From contig NZ_FNIT01000001.1 in NCBI RefSeq assembly GCF_900104035.1, positions 310,001-374,000 on the forward strand: DNA of 64,000 bases, read 5' to 3'. Position 1 is the stretch's first letter. Every line of letters starts with the position of its first letter. The translations under genes were made by a program, and so were the position numbers. This DNA comes from Aureimonas jatrophae (GTDB lineage: Bacteria; Pseudomonadota; Alphaproteobacteria; Rhizobiales; Rhizobiaceae). The notes under the pieces are model-generated. The model made no database searches and was not told the origin of the DNA. It worked only from the letters and a program-made list of their open reading frames with translations. This document shows positions 46,914 through 55,414 of the stretch, in pieces.

Positions 46914-47204
46914 CTAATGCAGGTCCGTCTTCTTGCGATACTCCTGGATCTGCGTCGTGCGCAGCCCGGCCAGGCCGTGGCTGTCGATCGACATCTGCCA
47001 GGACAGGAACTCCTCGACGGTCAGCGTATAGCGCGAGCACGCTTCGTCGAGGCTGAGCAGCCCGCCACGAACCGCGGCCACCACCTCGGCCTTGCGGCGA
47101 ATGACCCAGCGCCGCGTATTGGTCGGCGGCAGGTCGTTGATCGTCAGCGGACTGCCGTCGGGTCCGATGACGTATTTCACTCGTGGTCTCACCTGATCGG
47201 TCAT
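46914..47204 (-). CDS. sciP: CtrA inhibitor SciP (DUF1153)
   Basis: A 96-residue DUF1153 protein. In Caulobacter SciP binds CtrA at target promoters and blocks activation in G1/swarmer cells. The sequence is highly typical: VKYVIGPDGSPLTINDLPP, then NTRRWVIRRKAEVVAAVRGG, and LSLDEACSRYTLTVEEFLSW. The ATG at 47204 gives the canonical MTDQVRPRVK; earlier in-frame ATG at 47225 is less likely. It faces fliJ across two terminators. Presence beside ctrA and chpT makes a compact cell-cycle module. Confidence 0.95.
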   Translation of the reverse strand: MTDQVRPRVKYVIGPDGSPLTINDLPPTNTRRWVIRRKAEVVAAVRGGLLSLDEACSRYTLTVEEFLSWQMSIDSHGLAGLRTTQIQEYRKKTDLH

Positions 47205-47458
47205 TGAACTCTCAAACATCCGCAAGGACCTAATCGCCAGGGAACCCTAGACTTCTGCATCTAAAAATTCCGCTAAGCCCCTAGAAAGAATTCGATAACA
47301 GGTTGAAGCAAGTTTCTCTTCGCCACGCCCGTGCCGCATTTGCGAGCGACGTCGGGCCGGGATTCGAGAGACTCCCCAACGACTTGGCATCGGCCCGTCC
47401 GCTTCGCTAAACAGCTGGGACCCGCGCGCCACGCCCGCCGACATCCGCGAGACCTGCC
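47205..47458. promoter_or_regulatory. Divergent sciP / mnmA region
   Basis: A 254-bp divergent gap with an AT-rich part (CTAAAAATTCCGCTAAG near 47260-47276) on the sciP side. Two GANTC sites, GATTC at 47361-47365 and GACTC at 47370-47374, lie closer to mnmA. GANTC is the target of the cell-cycle methylase CcrM in this lineage. Function unproven. Confidence 0.4.
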
Positions 47459-48613
47459 GTGACCAACAGCCTGGACCTGCCGAAAGCCCCCGCCGACACG
47501 CGCGTCGTCGTCGCCATGTCGGGCGGGGTCGACTCGTCGGTCACCGCGGCGATCCTCAAGGCGGAGGGCTACGACGTCGTCGGCATCACCCTGCAGCTCT
47601 ACGACGGCGGCGCGCAGCCCCGCCGCGCCGGTGCCTGTTGCGCGGGTCAGGACATCGCCGATGCCCGGCGCACCGCGGAAATCATCGGCATCCCGCACTA
47701 CGTGCTCGACTACGAGCAGCGCTTCCGCGAATCGGTGATCGATCCCTTCGCCGCAAGCTATCTGGCCGGCGAAACGCCCGTGCCCTGCATCGCCTGCAAT
47801 CAGACCGTGAAGTTCCGGGATCTGCTCGCTACCGCCCGCGACCTGGGCGCCGACGCGCTGGCGACCGGCCACTACATCCTGTCGCGGCCGAACGGCGCGC
47901 ACCGCTCGCTCCACCGCCCGGCCGATCTCGACCGGGACCAGAGTTACTTCCTGTACGGCACGACGCAGGAGCAGCTCGACTTCCTGCGATTTCCGCTCGG
48001 CCCGCTACCCAAGAGCGAGACGCGCGAGATCGCCCGCCTGCACGGGCTCGAGGTCGCGGCCAAGCCCGACAGCCAGGACATCTGCTTCGTCGCCAACGGC
48101 CGCTATTCCGACGTCATCGCGAAGCTGCGACCGGAGGCCAACGAACCGGGCGACATCCGCCACCTCGACGGCCGGCACCTCGGCCGGCACGACGGCATCA
48201 TGGGCTTCACGGTCGGGCAGCGCCGCGGCCTCGGCGTCGCCTCCGGCGAGCCGCTCTACGTCGTGGCGATCGAGGCCGCGACCCGAACGGTGCGCGTGGG
48301 TCCCCGCGAGGCGCTCGCGACGCGCCGTCTGGCGCTGCGCGACGTGAACTGGCTGGGCGACGCGCCGCTCGCGCCCGGTTCCGGGCAGGAGGTCTTCGTG
48401 AAGGTCCGGTCCACGCGTCCGCCCGCGCCGGCCGTCCTGCGCATGACGCCGGACGGCGAGGTCGAGGTCGAACTGTCGGGCGCGGAAAGCGGCGTGTCGC
48501 CGGGCCAGGCCTGCGTCGTCTACGACGGGGAGGGGGCGGGCGCCCGCGTCTTCGGCGGCGGCGTCATCGCCCGCACGAGCCTGACCGAGGCGCTCGCGAG
48601 CGTCGCCGCCTGA
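47459..48613 (+). CDS. mnmA: tRNA-specific 2-thiouridylase MnmA
   Basis: Adds sulfur to U34 of tRNA-Glu, -Gln and -Lys. The 384-residue product has the PP-loop [10 protein letters not shown] at 20-29, the substrate loop around [14 protein letters not shown], the nucleophile Cys110 in [14 protein letters not shown], and the second Cys in [12 protein letters not shown]. The C-terminal beta-barrel domain is present. Start is GTG at 47459. Length is normal. It is followed after 3 bp by a convergent oxidoreductase gene. Confidence 0.97.
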   Translation: MTNSLDLPKAPADTRVVVAMSGGVDSSVTAAILKAEGYDVVGITLQLYDGGAQPRRAGACCAGQDIADARRTAEIIGIPHYVLDYEQRFRESVIDPFAASYLAGETPVPCIACNQTVKFRDLLATARDLGADALATGHYILSRPNGAHRSLHRPADLDRDQSYFLYGTTQEQLDFLRFPLGPLPKSETREIARLHGLEVAAKPDSQDICFVANGRYSDVIAKLRPEANEPGDIRHLDGRHLGRHDGIMGFTVGQRRGLGVASGEPLYVVAIEAATRTVRVGPREALATRRLALRDVNWLGDAPLAPGSGQEVFVKVRSTRPPAPAVLRMTPDGEVEVELSGAESGVSPGQACVVYDGEGAGARVFGGGVIARTSLTEALASVAA

Positions 48614-48616
48614 TCA

Positions 48617-49564
48617 TCAACCGCGCGGCGAGGCCTGCGACAGGATCCGAACGGTCTCGACCGCCTCGGCCGCACCGGTGCGCACCGGCTTGCCGGTCGC
48701 GATCGCGCGCAGGAAGTCCCTCAGTTCCCGGTCGAGCGGCAGGCCGGGCTCGGTCTCCAGATACTCGGGATCGGCATGGCGGAAGCCGAAGCTCGATCCG
48801 TCGCGCCAGACCTCGTGCGCGTGGAAGGCCAGCTTGCGTCCCTCCGCTTCCAGATCGTCGAAGACCAGCATCCCCTTCGTGCCGACGGCCGTGAAGCGGC
48901 GGTCGCGATAGGCCGAAACGCGCGAGACGCGGATCGACCCCGTCAGCCCGTCGCCGAAGTCGAGCGCGATCTCGGCCTCGTCGGTCTCGTCGCTGAGCAC
49001 CGTGCGTCGCAGCGTCTCGATCGATTCGGGCGGCCGGCCCGCGACTTGGAGAACCAGCGAAAGGTCGTGCGGCGCGAGGTCCCACACCGCATCCATGCCG
49101 AGGAAGCGCCCGAGGCCGAGGCGGGTCGACACGATGTGGCGCAAGGTGCCGATCCGTCCCTCGCGCACCAGCGCGTCGAGCCGCTCGAACACCGGATGGA
49201 AGCGCAGAACGTGGCCGACCATGAGGTGACGCCCGGTCTCGCGCGCGACCGCGGCCGTCGCCTCCGCATCGGCCGGGTCGAGCGCGATGGGCTTCTCGAC
49301 GAGGACGTGCTTGCCCGCTCGCAGGGCGCGGCGGGCGGTCTCGCCGTGCAGGCGAGGGGGCATGGCGAGGACGAGGCCGTGGATCGAGGCATCGGCGAGC
49401 AACTCGTCGAGGCTTCGCGCCGGAACGCCGAAGCGCGACGCGAAATCGCTCGCGCGCGCCGCGTCGGCGTCGGCCACGGCGGCGAGCGCGCCGATCTCCG
49501 CCAGCGTGCGCACATGGTTGCGACCCCATTGGCCACAGCCGACCACAGCGATGCGAATGCTCAT
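48617..49564 (-). CDS. Gfo/Idh/MocA-family oxidoreductase
   Basis: A 315-residue NAD(P)-dependent sugar or sugar-nucleotide dehydrogenase. The Rossmann motif is IAVVGCGQWGRNHVRTL at 5-21; the family EKP motif appears in LVEKPIALDPADAEA; VGHVLRFHPVFE follows, then the C-terminal mixed domain. Substrate unknown; relatives make sugar components of polysaccharides. It stands between convergent mnmA and the effector gene and does not appear to be part of an operon. Confidence 0.9.
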   Translation of the reverse strand: MSIRIAVVGCGQWGRNHVRTLAEIGALAAVADADAARASDFASRFGVPARSLDELLADASIHGLVLAMPPRLHGETARRALRAGKHVLVEKPIALDPADAEATAAVARETGRHLMVGHVLRFHPVFERLDALVREGRIGTLRHIVSTRLGLGRFLGMDAVWDLAPHDLSLVLQVAGRPPESIETLRRTVLSDETDEAEIALDFGDGLTGSIRVSRVSAYRDRRFTAVGTKGMLVFDDLEAEGRKLAFHAHEVWRDGSSFGFRHADPEYLETEPGLPLDRELRDFLRAIATGKPVRTGAAEAVETVRILSQASPRG

Positions 49565-49695
49565 GACGATCCGGCAGAAGGAGTGCGGTTCCTGCGCTCC
49601 CTAGCGCCGCGCGGCTCCCGGCGCAACGAAGACGGGCAGGGTCGCCGCGACCATGTCCGCCTGTTCATCACGCATACCGTCGAGTCTATGTAGCC

Positions 49696-50514
49696 TCAGC
49701 CGACGCCGAGGTGCTCCAGCGTGTTCACGATGGCGTCGTGACGTTCCAGGGCGAGCTCGGCTCGGATCTCGCTGATCGCCGTCTGCGTGTCGCCACCGTT
49801 CTCGACGACGCGTTCCGCGAACCGCTGCATTTCGGGACTCGGGTTGGATCCGCTGACGTTCACGGTCTCGACCTTGAAGCCCCGCGCTTCCAGTTCCGAC
49901 TGGACGCTGCCACGCAGCGACAGGGCGAGGAAGCCGAGGTCGTTGACCCGCCCGCCAGCTCTCTGCTCGTCGACCGTCAGATCGTCGACCCGCCCCTTGT
50001 CCAGATCGGTGAGCGCCATGACGGCGGAGGAGCCGGACTGCGTCAGCGCTTCGCCGAACTCCGGGTTCTTTTGGAACGTCGTATGGAGGCGCAGGAGCTG
50101 CATGTCGGACATGTTCTGGAACTCGTGCCGGAACATCTGACCCGACTCCTGGGTCATGCCGTCCCGGCCGGCGTCCAGCGTGCAATGACCATGGTCGAGC
50201 AGTTGCGACAGGGATCCGAGGACGCTCAACGTGTCCGGCTCGCGCTTCGTCATGGCATGCATCACGGCGCGCGTGGCGTCGTCCGCATTGTTGACCTGCT
50301 GCGGCTCGGGCGTGCTCACGCGCATGCCGACCAGGGGTTCGAAGAAGTGCTGCACCTCCAGCCATGCGGTCTTGAGAGCGCTGGTCGCGCGCGGCTGCGC
50401 GGGGGCTGCGGCAACGGTATGACCGTTGAACTGGCCCTGCGCGCCCCCGACAGTCTGCTGCGCGATGGTCTGGATGCTCTGCGCGCTGTGCGCGCTGCCG
50501 ATCGTATGGGACAT
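49696..50514 (-). CDS. Putative type III secretion effector
   Basis: A 272-residue protein without signal peptide or membrane helix. The first ~45 residues are Ser/Gln/Thr/Ala/Gly-rich and nearly uncharged (MSHTIGSAHSAQSIQTIAQQ), typical of type III secretion signals. The remainder is helical and acidic, with NADDATRAVMHAM, HEFQNMSDMQLLRLHTTF and a C-terminal RHDAIVNTLEHLG. The gene 11 bp upstream encodes a CesT-type chaperone, the usual partner of a secreted effector. No catalytic motif was recognised. No secretion apparatus is in the window. The chaperone is interrupted, so this effector may be decaying. Confidence 0.6.
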   Translation of the reverse strand: MSHTIGSAHSAQSIQTIAQQTVGGAQGQFNGHTVAAAPAQPRATSALKTAWLEVQHFFEPLVGMRVSTPEPQQVNNADDATRAVMHAMTKREPDTLSVLGSLSQLLDHGHCTLDAGRDGMTQESGQMFRHEFQNMSDMQLLRLHTTFQKNPEFGEALTQSGSSAVMALTDLDKGRVDDLTVDEQRAGGRVNDLGFLALSLRGSVQSELEARGFKVETVNVSGSNPSPEMQRFAERVVENGGDTQTAISEIRAELALERHDAIVNTLEHLGVG

Positions 50515-50525
50515 GGCGACCTCCC

Positions 50526-50978
50526 TCAGACGCGCATCATGGAATGGTCGGCAAAGGCTTCCTGCGACCGGCCACCCCCTGCGGAAGCACCGGACTTGAG
50601 CTTCTCGGTCCAGGCTCCGACCCGCGCGATGAAGTCCTCCAGCGCGTCCGTGAACTCGGCATACCCGAGGTGGCGCTCGTCCAATCGGCGCAGGAGCACG
50701 ACCTCGCCGAGATCGCGATCCACGGCCAGGACCGCGGCGCCCGTATCGCGACCGAACAGGTTGCTCGACAGCAGTTGCTCGTAGATCGCCTCGCGGCCGC
50801 TGGCCGGAAGAACGCCGACCGCACTGTGCAGGAATACGGTCCCGGTCTGCGCCGCCGGAGCTCCGATGTCGACGCTAACGCGGCCGTCGAAGACGAGGCG
50901 GCAGCTGCGCGTCTCGTCCACTTTCAGTGCAAGGCCCGTCTACCGGGTGAACTGCTCCAGAATCTCTTCGATACGCAT
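50526..50978 (-). pseudogene. CesT-type secretion chaperone interrupted by amber codon
   Basis: The ATG at 50978 has an excellent ribosome site (ggaggag) and starts MRIEEILEQFTR, then meets TAG (complement of 50940-50942) as codon 13. The same frame continues TGLALKVDETRSCRLVFDGRV, the normal second part of CesT-type chaperone N-termini. Then come ILYEQLLSSNLFG-like residues (YEQLLSSNLFGRDTG), VLAVDRDLGEVVLLRRLDE and FTDALEDFIARVG. Overall length with the amber codon read through would be ~150 residues, normal for the family. A GTG at 50921 could restart translation (131 residues) without the first helix. Either a pseudogene, or a shortened protein. Confidence 0.8.
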
Positions 50979-51114
50979 TCGGCTCTCCTCCGCCGCATCA
51001 CCTCAAGCGGCGATGGAAGATGGCCGATGGCGCAGCGTCTCGTTGTCCTGCTCGAGACAGACCGGGGACGAGATCCGACCGCACTTCAAAATTCTTAAGT
51101 GATCGAGGGTTGCT

Positions 51115-51191
51115 TGGTAGCAGTGGGCAGATTTGAACCGCCGACCTCCGGGTTATGAATCCGGCGCTCTCACCAACTGAGCTACACTGCC
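51115..51191 (-). tRNA. tRNA-Met (anticodon CAT, elongator type)
   Basis: A 77-base tRNA with encoded CCA on the minus strand. Acceptor GGCAGTG pairs with CACTGCT; D arm GTAGCTCAGTTGGTGAGAGC; anticodon loop TTCATAA with CAT; T-arm GGCGGTTCAAATCTGCC. It lacks the three consecutive G-C pairs of the initiator anticodon stem, so it is the elongator form. It lies 136 bp from the interrupted chaperone, a typical place for acquired DNA. Confidence 0.96.
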
Positions 51192-51293
51192 AAGCCAAAG
51201 CAGAGGCGTCCGAGACAAGGGGTGCCCGCCGGACGTCTCAGCGGTATAAGGATCGGGCCTTCCCGCTGTCAAGACGCCGACGGGCCGAGCCCG

Positions 51294-51902
51294 TTGGCGA
51301 CACCGATTTTTCCGGAGACGGTTCTGAACCTGTCCACAGACCTCCACTGGCTCGCCGCCGACCCGGTGACGCTCGCTCGCAACCTCGTCGGTGCGACCTT
51401 CACGGTCGACGGCGTTGGCGGTCGCATTGTCGAGACCGAAGCCTATCGACGCGACGACCCGGCCTCGCACTCGTTTCGCGGCGAGACCCCGCGCAACCGC
51501 ACGATGTTCGGTCCCGTCGGCTGCGCCTACGTGTATCGCTCCTACGGCATCCACTGGTGCTTCAACGTCGTCTGCCACGAAGGCGAGCCGGGAAGTGCGG
51601 TGCTCCTGCGCGCGCTGGAGCCGACCGAGGGGCTGGAGCGCATGGCGGCGCGGCGCGGCACCGCGAACCCGCGTCTCCTGTGCGCGGGGCCGGGACGGCT
51701 GTGCCAGGCGCTCGGAATCGACAGCTCCCTCGACGGCCGGCCACTCGATCGGCCGCCCTTCCGCCTCGAGCCGGCGAATGCCGCGGTTCGCCTTCTGGAA
51801 GGGCCGCGAATCGGAATCACCAAGGGGGTCGAGGCGGTCTGGCGTTTCGGCGAGGCCGGGTCGCCGTTTCTCAGCCGCCGCTTCCTGTCGGCCGGATCGT
51901 AA
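51294..51902 (+). CDS. DNA-3-methyladenine glycosylase (AAG/MPG type)
   Basis: Base-excision repair enzyme that removes alkylated purines. The ~202-residue product shows LARNLVGATFTVDGVGG, the catalytic Glu in RIVETEAYRRDDPASHSFRG, RNRTMFGPVGCAYVYRSYGIHW, and GPGRLCQALGI. TTG 51294 is the suggested start; no ATG lies before the conserved LARNLVG in frame, and a GTG at 51222 sits almost against the tRNA. The start is therefore uncertain, the function is not. Confidence 0.92.
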   Translation: MATPIFPETVLNLSTDLHWLAADPVTLARNLVGATFTVDGVGGRIVETEAYRRDDPASHSFRGETPRNRTMFGPVGCAYVYRSYGIHWCFNVVCHEGEPGSAVLLRALEPTEGLERMAARRGTANPRLLCAGPGRLCQALGIDSSLDGRPLDRPPFRLEPANAAVRLLEGPRIGITKGVEAVWRFGEAGSPFLSRRFLSAGS

Positions 51903-51993
51903 GCCCGACGAAGCGCCGTCGTCCGCAAAGCGCTGGAGGCGGCGTGCCGGCGGGTGTATGCGCGGCCCAACGCCTTTGTCCGCCGAGCCTTTC

Positions 51994-52947
51994 ATGACCA
52001 GCATCGCCCCCGCCCGTCGTTCGACCTCCGGTGCCCTGGCTGGCGTCGGCTTCATGCTGCTCGGCGTGTTCCTGTTCGCCAGCAACGACGCCATGGGGAA
52101 ATGGCTGGTGGGCAGCTATGCGGTCGGGCAGATCCTGCTGGTCCGTTCCATCTCGGCGCTGGCCGTGCTGGTGCCGTTCTGGCGACGCGAGGGCTGGCGC
52201 CGGTTGGTGCGCCCGCCGCGCCTGCGCCTGCAGATCGCCCGTGCGGTCTGTTCGGCGCTGGAGGTCGGGCTGTTCTATTGGGCGTTGAGCTCGATGTCGC
52301 TCGCCACCGTGATGACCTTCTATCTCGCCGGGCCGATCTACGTCACCGCGCTGGGCGCCCTGTTGCTTGGCGAGCGGGTCGGATGGGTGCGCTGGAGCGC
52401 CGTGCTCGTGGGCTTTGCCGGTGTGCTGGTCGCGCTCGGGCCGGGCATCGCCGAGGCCGGGCCCGCCGCGCTGATCGCGATCGCCGGCTCCTTCGCCTAT
52501 GCCGTGCTGATCATCACGACGCGCATTCTCGTGCCGTCGGGCGAGGTCACGCTGATCACGTGGCAAACCGCTTCGGCGCTCGTGTTCGGCCTCGTGCTGA
52601 CGCCGATCGTCGGCTGGACCCCGCCGTCCGCCTTTGACTGGATCTTCCTTCTCCTGCTCGGCCTCGTGTCGATGACCGCGCATGTCTGCGTGAACCGCTC
52701 GCTGCTGCTCGCGCCCGCCAGCACGGTCGTGCCCTACCAGTACACGCTGATCGTCTGGGCCATCATCTTCGGCGCCGTGTTCTTCGGCGAGCAGCCTACG
52801 CCGGCGCTGCTTCTGGGCGCGGTGCTGATCACGGGATCGGGTGTGTTCATCTTTCTGCGCGAGCAGCGGCTCGGCCGCGAGGCGGCCTCGGTGGCGGCCG
52901 CGCCGCCGGAGGTCGCGGTCGGGGGTGATCCGTCCGGACGGTCCTGA
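51994..52947 (+). CDS. EamA-family (DMT) transporter
   Basis: A 317-residue inner-membrane protein with ten predicted helices in two EamA repeats. First repeat: GFMLLGVFLFASNDAMGKWLV; second: ALIAIAGSFAYAVLIITTRIL and LLLGAVLITGSGVFIFLREQ. The C-terminal 30 residues are polar. Not closely similar to the other DMT protein in this window. Substrate unknown. It is separated by a hairpin from the convergent barrel gene. Confidence 0.9.
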   Translation: MTSIAPARRSTSGALAGVGFMLLGVFLFASNDAMGKWLVGSYAVGQILLVRSISALAVLVPFWRREGWRRLVRPPRLRLQIARAVCSALEVGLFYWALSSMSLATVMTFYLAGPIYVTALGALLLGERVGWVRWSAVLVGFAGVLVALGPGIAEAGPAALIAIAGSFAYAVLIITTRILVPSGEVTLITWQTASALVFGLVLTPIVGWTPPSAFDWIFLLLLGLVSMTAHVCVNRSLLLAPASTVVPYQYTLIVWAIIFGAVFFGEQPTPALLLGAVLITGSGVFIFLREQRLGREAASVAAAPPEVAVGGDPSGRS

Positions 52948-52954
52948 AACGGGC

Positions 52955-52989
52955 GCGAAGGCGGAGCCGGGCAGGGGCTCCGCCTTCGC
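52955..52989. terminator. 14-bp hairpin between convergent genes
   Basis: GCGAAGGCGGAGCC (52955-52968) pairs perfectly with GGCTCCGCCTTCGC (52976-52989) across seven bases. There is no T-run, so it may stop transcription weakly or need Rho, or serve to stabilise RNA ends. Confidence 0.6.
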
Positions 52990-53069
52990 TGGGCGGGTTC
53001 GGCAGCAGGACAGGAGCGCCGAAGCCCGCTTGCGGCGGCGCCGGCCAGGCATGGCCGGCGCGATGCGGC

Positions 53070-54314
53070 TCAGTTGAAGCGGTAGGAGACCTTGCCCCAC
53101 ACGGTGTGGAAGTCGAAGTCCTCGTCGGTGCGCGTCGTCAGCGTCGAGCCGTTGGCGAGCGGCGTGACGAAGGCGCGGTCGTCGGAGCCGAGGTCGGTGT
53201 AGAGATACTCCAGGCCGATCAGCAGATTGTCCGTGACAGCGTAGTCCGTGCCTGCGCCCACGGCATAGCCGACGCGCGTGTCGTCGTCCGAGCCCGCGGC
53301 CAGGAAGGGCGTCGCGACGAACGAGGTCTCGATCTTGCCAAAGGCGACGCCGCCCGTTCCGTAGACGAAGAAGCGGTCGAGGCCCGCGCCCGCCTTCAGG
53401 CGCACCGTCGCCAGATAGTCGAGCTCCTGGCGGATGCCGACCGTGTCGAGCCCGTCGGCAATGCCGCCGCCCTTGGTGATGTCGACATAGGACAGGTCGG
53501 CCACCGCGCCGACGACGAACGTGTTCCCACCGAGCGCGCCGAGCGCGTAGTTGTAGCCGATGTGGCCGCCGCCGGCGAAGCTGTCGTCCTCGTCGGAGTA
53601 GTTCTGGGTCGTCGGTCCGAACGTGTAGGCGTAGTTCTGATCGGGAACGCCGGGCGTGCCGGGCGTTGCGGGAACCAGCGGCGTGCCTGGCGTGGCCGGG
53701 ACTTCCGGTGTTCCGGGAACCGCGGGCGTGCCAGGGGTGCCGGGAGTGGCGGGGGTTCCTGGCGTTCCGGGCACGGCCGGCGTGACGACCACCGCGACCT
53801 CGACGGCCTGCCCGAACGTGATGGCCTGGCCGGAGGCGGCCAGCGTCCGGGACAGCTCGGCCGCCGGAACGTTCAGGCGGCTGGTGCCGTCCGGATAGAT
53901 CACGGCGCAGGAACCGGCGCCGGCCGCGCCGGCGGCTGCGGCCGTGCAGGAATATTCAAGCGTTCCGAAGACGGCCGGAATGCCGGGCGTTCCCGGTGTG
54001 GCCGGCGTTCCGGGCGTGCCCGGGATCGCCGGGGTGCCCGGCGTGGCCGGGGTGCCGGGCGTGCCCGGTGTGGCGGGGATCTCGGGCGTGCCGGGCGTGG
54101 CCGCGATGCCGGGAACGAAGACGAAGCTCGACGGAGCATTCGACGAGCCGTTGTTGAACGATCCGCCGGCCTGTCCGCCGACGTAGAGGCCGGTCCACGA
54201 GAAGGCCGGCACGAAGGCGACCGGCGGCTCGGGCGGGGGATAGTCGACGATGTCGGCGGCGAGGGCCGAACCGGCGATGGTCGAGGCGGCAAGGGCGAGG
54301 GCCAGTTTCTGCAT
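53070..54314 (-). CDS. Outer-membrane barrel with Gly/Ala-Thr-Pro triplet repeats
   Basis: A 414-residue predicted outer-membrane protein. After a signal peptide (cleavage near SALAAD) comes the barrel opener [20 protein letters not shown]. Residues 68-113 and 179-224 are two blocks of xTP triplets (GTP, ATP, with EIP, AIP, LVP variants). Between them lies a 65-residue segment with two Cys (123 and 136). Residues ~230-414 return to an Omp25-like barrel: [50 protein letters not shown], terminal VSYRFN. The blocks fall in what should be the first external loop, so they may project from the cell. Last gene of the hfa-like cluster, 152 bp downstream of the HfaD-like gene. Confidence 0.85.
   Translation of the reverse strand: MQKLALALAASTIAGSALAADIVDYPPPEPPVAFVPAFSWTGLYVGGQAGGSFNNGSSNAPSSFVFVPGIAATPGTPEIPATPGTPGTPATPGTPAIPGTPGTPATPGTPGIPAVFGTLEYSCTAAAAGAAGAGSCAVIYPDGTSRLNVPAAELSRTLAASGQAITFGQAVEVAVVVTPAVPGTPGTPATPGTPGTPAVPGTPEVPATPGTPLVPATPGTPGVPDQNYAYTFGPTTQNYSDEDDSFAGGGHIGYNYALGALGGNTFVVGAVADLSYVDITKGGGIADGLDTVGIRQELDYLATVRLKAGAGLDRFFVYGTGGVAFGKIETSFVATPFLAAGSDDDTRVGYAVGAGTDYAVTDNLLIGLEYLYTDLGSDDRAFVTPLANGSTLTTRTDEDFDFHTVWGKVSYRFN
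53643..53780 (-). repeat. Second xTP triplet-repeat block
   Basis: Codes residues 179-224 of the barrel protein: runs of PGTP and PATP triplets with AVP, EVP and LVP variants. The DNA is a degenerate array of roughly nine-base units; the complementary strand reads as GVPGVAG-like sequence, which is not a gene. Confidence 0.8.
53976..54113 (-). repeat. First xTP triplet-repeat block
   Basis: Codes residues 68-113 of the same protein, again GTP/ATP triplets with EIP, AIP and GIP variants. Exactly the same length as the second block (46 residues), which suggests duplication or selection for length. Confidence 0.8.
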
Positions 54315-54466
54315 GGCGTCGGCTCCAGGGTTCGAGGTCTGCCCGACGTCGTGGCGAAGCGTCGGCTTGAGGGCGTGCGGAAGCCGCCGCCGAAGGGCGG
54401 GTCGAGGGCGGCGACGATGACCGGTGGAAGGGGACGGGCCCTCGGCCCGCCCCCGACCTGTCTGCC

Positions 54467-55288
54467 TTACTCCGGCAGGTTGAGCGCCGAGCCGTCGAAG
54501 CCCAGCGAGATCGTGCCGGTGTTGACGGCGCCGACGACCGTCGTACCGATGCCGGCGAGGTCCATGTTGTTGGCGACCGCGGTGACCGAGCCGAGGATCG
54601 TGCCACCGTTGAACGCGCGGTTCGCGGCATAGACGTCGGCCAGCGGGCCGGACGACAGGGCCTCGGTCGCGGCCGTGATCGTCGTGGACGGACCCTGGAA
54701 GTCCACCGAGTTCACCGAGCTCGCCGCGGAGGACGAGGCGGTGTTGGTCGTGCTGGCGGCCGAGGACGCGCTGCCCGAGATGGTCGTGGCGAGGCTGCCC
54801 GTGCTGGCGGTCGTGCTGTTGCTGGCGCGCAGGGCGCTGTTCTGCACGGCGCTCGCGATGTCGCCCGTGTTCACCGCGCCGACGACGACGGTCTCGATCG
54901 CGGCCGAGCTGGCGATCTCGCCGGCGGTCGCCGCACGGGTCGCCACCGAGCCGAGGTCGATGCCGAGGCCGACTTCCGCCGCGCCCGACAGCGAGAGAAG
55001 CGGCGGCAGGACGCTGATGGCGCCCGACGCGGCACCCTGGACGCCGACGTTGATCGCGCCGAGATCGACCTCGGTCGCGGTGTCCAGACCGGCCTGGCCG
55101 AGCGTCACCGCACCGTTGATGGTGCCGATGTTGATCGAGTCGTTGACCCAGTTGCCGTTTGCGAACGTCGCCTGCAGACCGACGAGATTGTCGCCGATCA
55201 CCGCGCCGAGCGACTGCGCCTGAGCGCCGCCGATCGAAGCCAGACCCATGACCAGCGCCGAGGCGCCGATTGTGAAGAGGGACTTCAT
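54467..55288 (-). CDS. Secreted repeat protein, HfaD-like candidate
   Basis: A 273-residue secreted protein with signal peptide (cleavage after GAQAQ). The mature protein is rich in Ala, Ser, Thr, Val and Gly, almost without Lys or aromatic residues. A GxxNxG motif recurs: IGTING (54-59), LGAINVG (76-82), and VGAVNTG twice (136-142 and 252-258), separated by a Ser/Thr/Ala linker around 150-195. This looks like a beta-rich fibre or adhesin. Position downstream of hfaB fits HfaD, the outer-membrane holdfast anchor partner, but identity is not proven. Confidence 0.6.
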   Translation of the reverse strand: MKSLFTIGASALVMGLASIGGAQAQSLGAVIGDNLVGLQATFANGNWVNDSINIGTINGAVTLGQAGLDTATEVDLGAINVGVQGAASGAISVLPPLLSLSGAAEVGLGIDLGSVATRAATAGEIASSAAIETVVVGAVNTGDIASAVQNSALRASNSTTASTGSLATTISGSASSAASTTNTASSSAASSVNSVDFQGPSTTITAATEALSSGPLADVYAANRAFNGGTILGSVTAVANNMDLAGIGTTVVGAVNTGTISLGFDGSALNLPE

Positions 55289-55414
55289 TTGTTAACTCCA
55301 GCTCGTTGCCTGGGGTTTGCCGGCTCCCTGTCGGCGGTCCCCTTGGGTTGGACAGGTCGTTCACGAGAGCCCTGTCGATCGGCGGAGCGGTTCCAGCGCT
55401 CCGCCGAATTTCCG

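Noticed and set aside
50978-51114. Part of a mobile-element border between chaperone gene and tRNA-Met
   Set aside because: No terminal inverted repeat, integrase fragment or duplicated tRNA end was visible.
53656-53898. Plus-strand frame reading [13 protein letters not shown], resembling elastin or collagen
   Set aside because: It is the complement of the xTP repeat block; no start context and no extension beyond the repeats.
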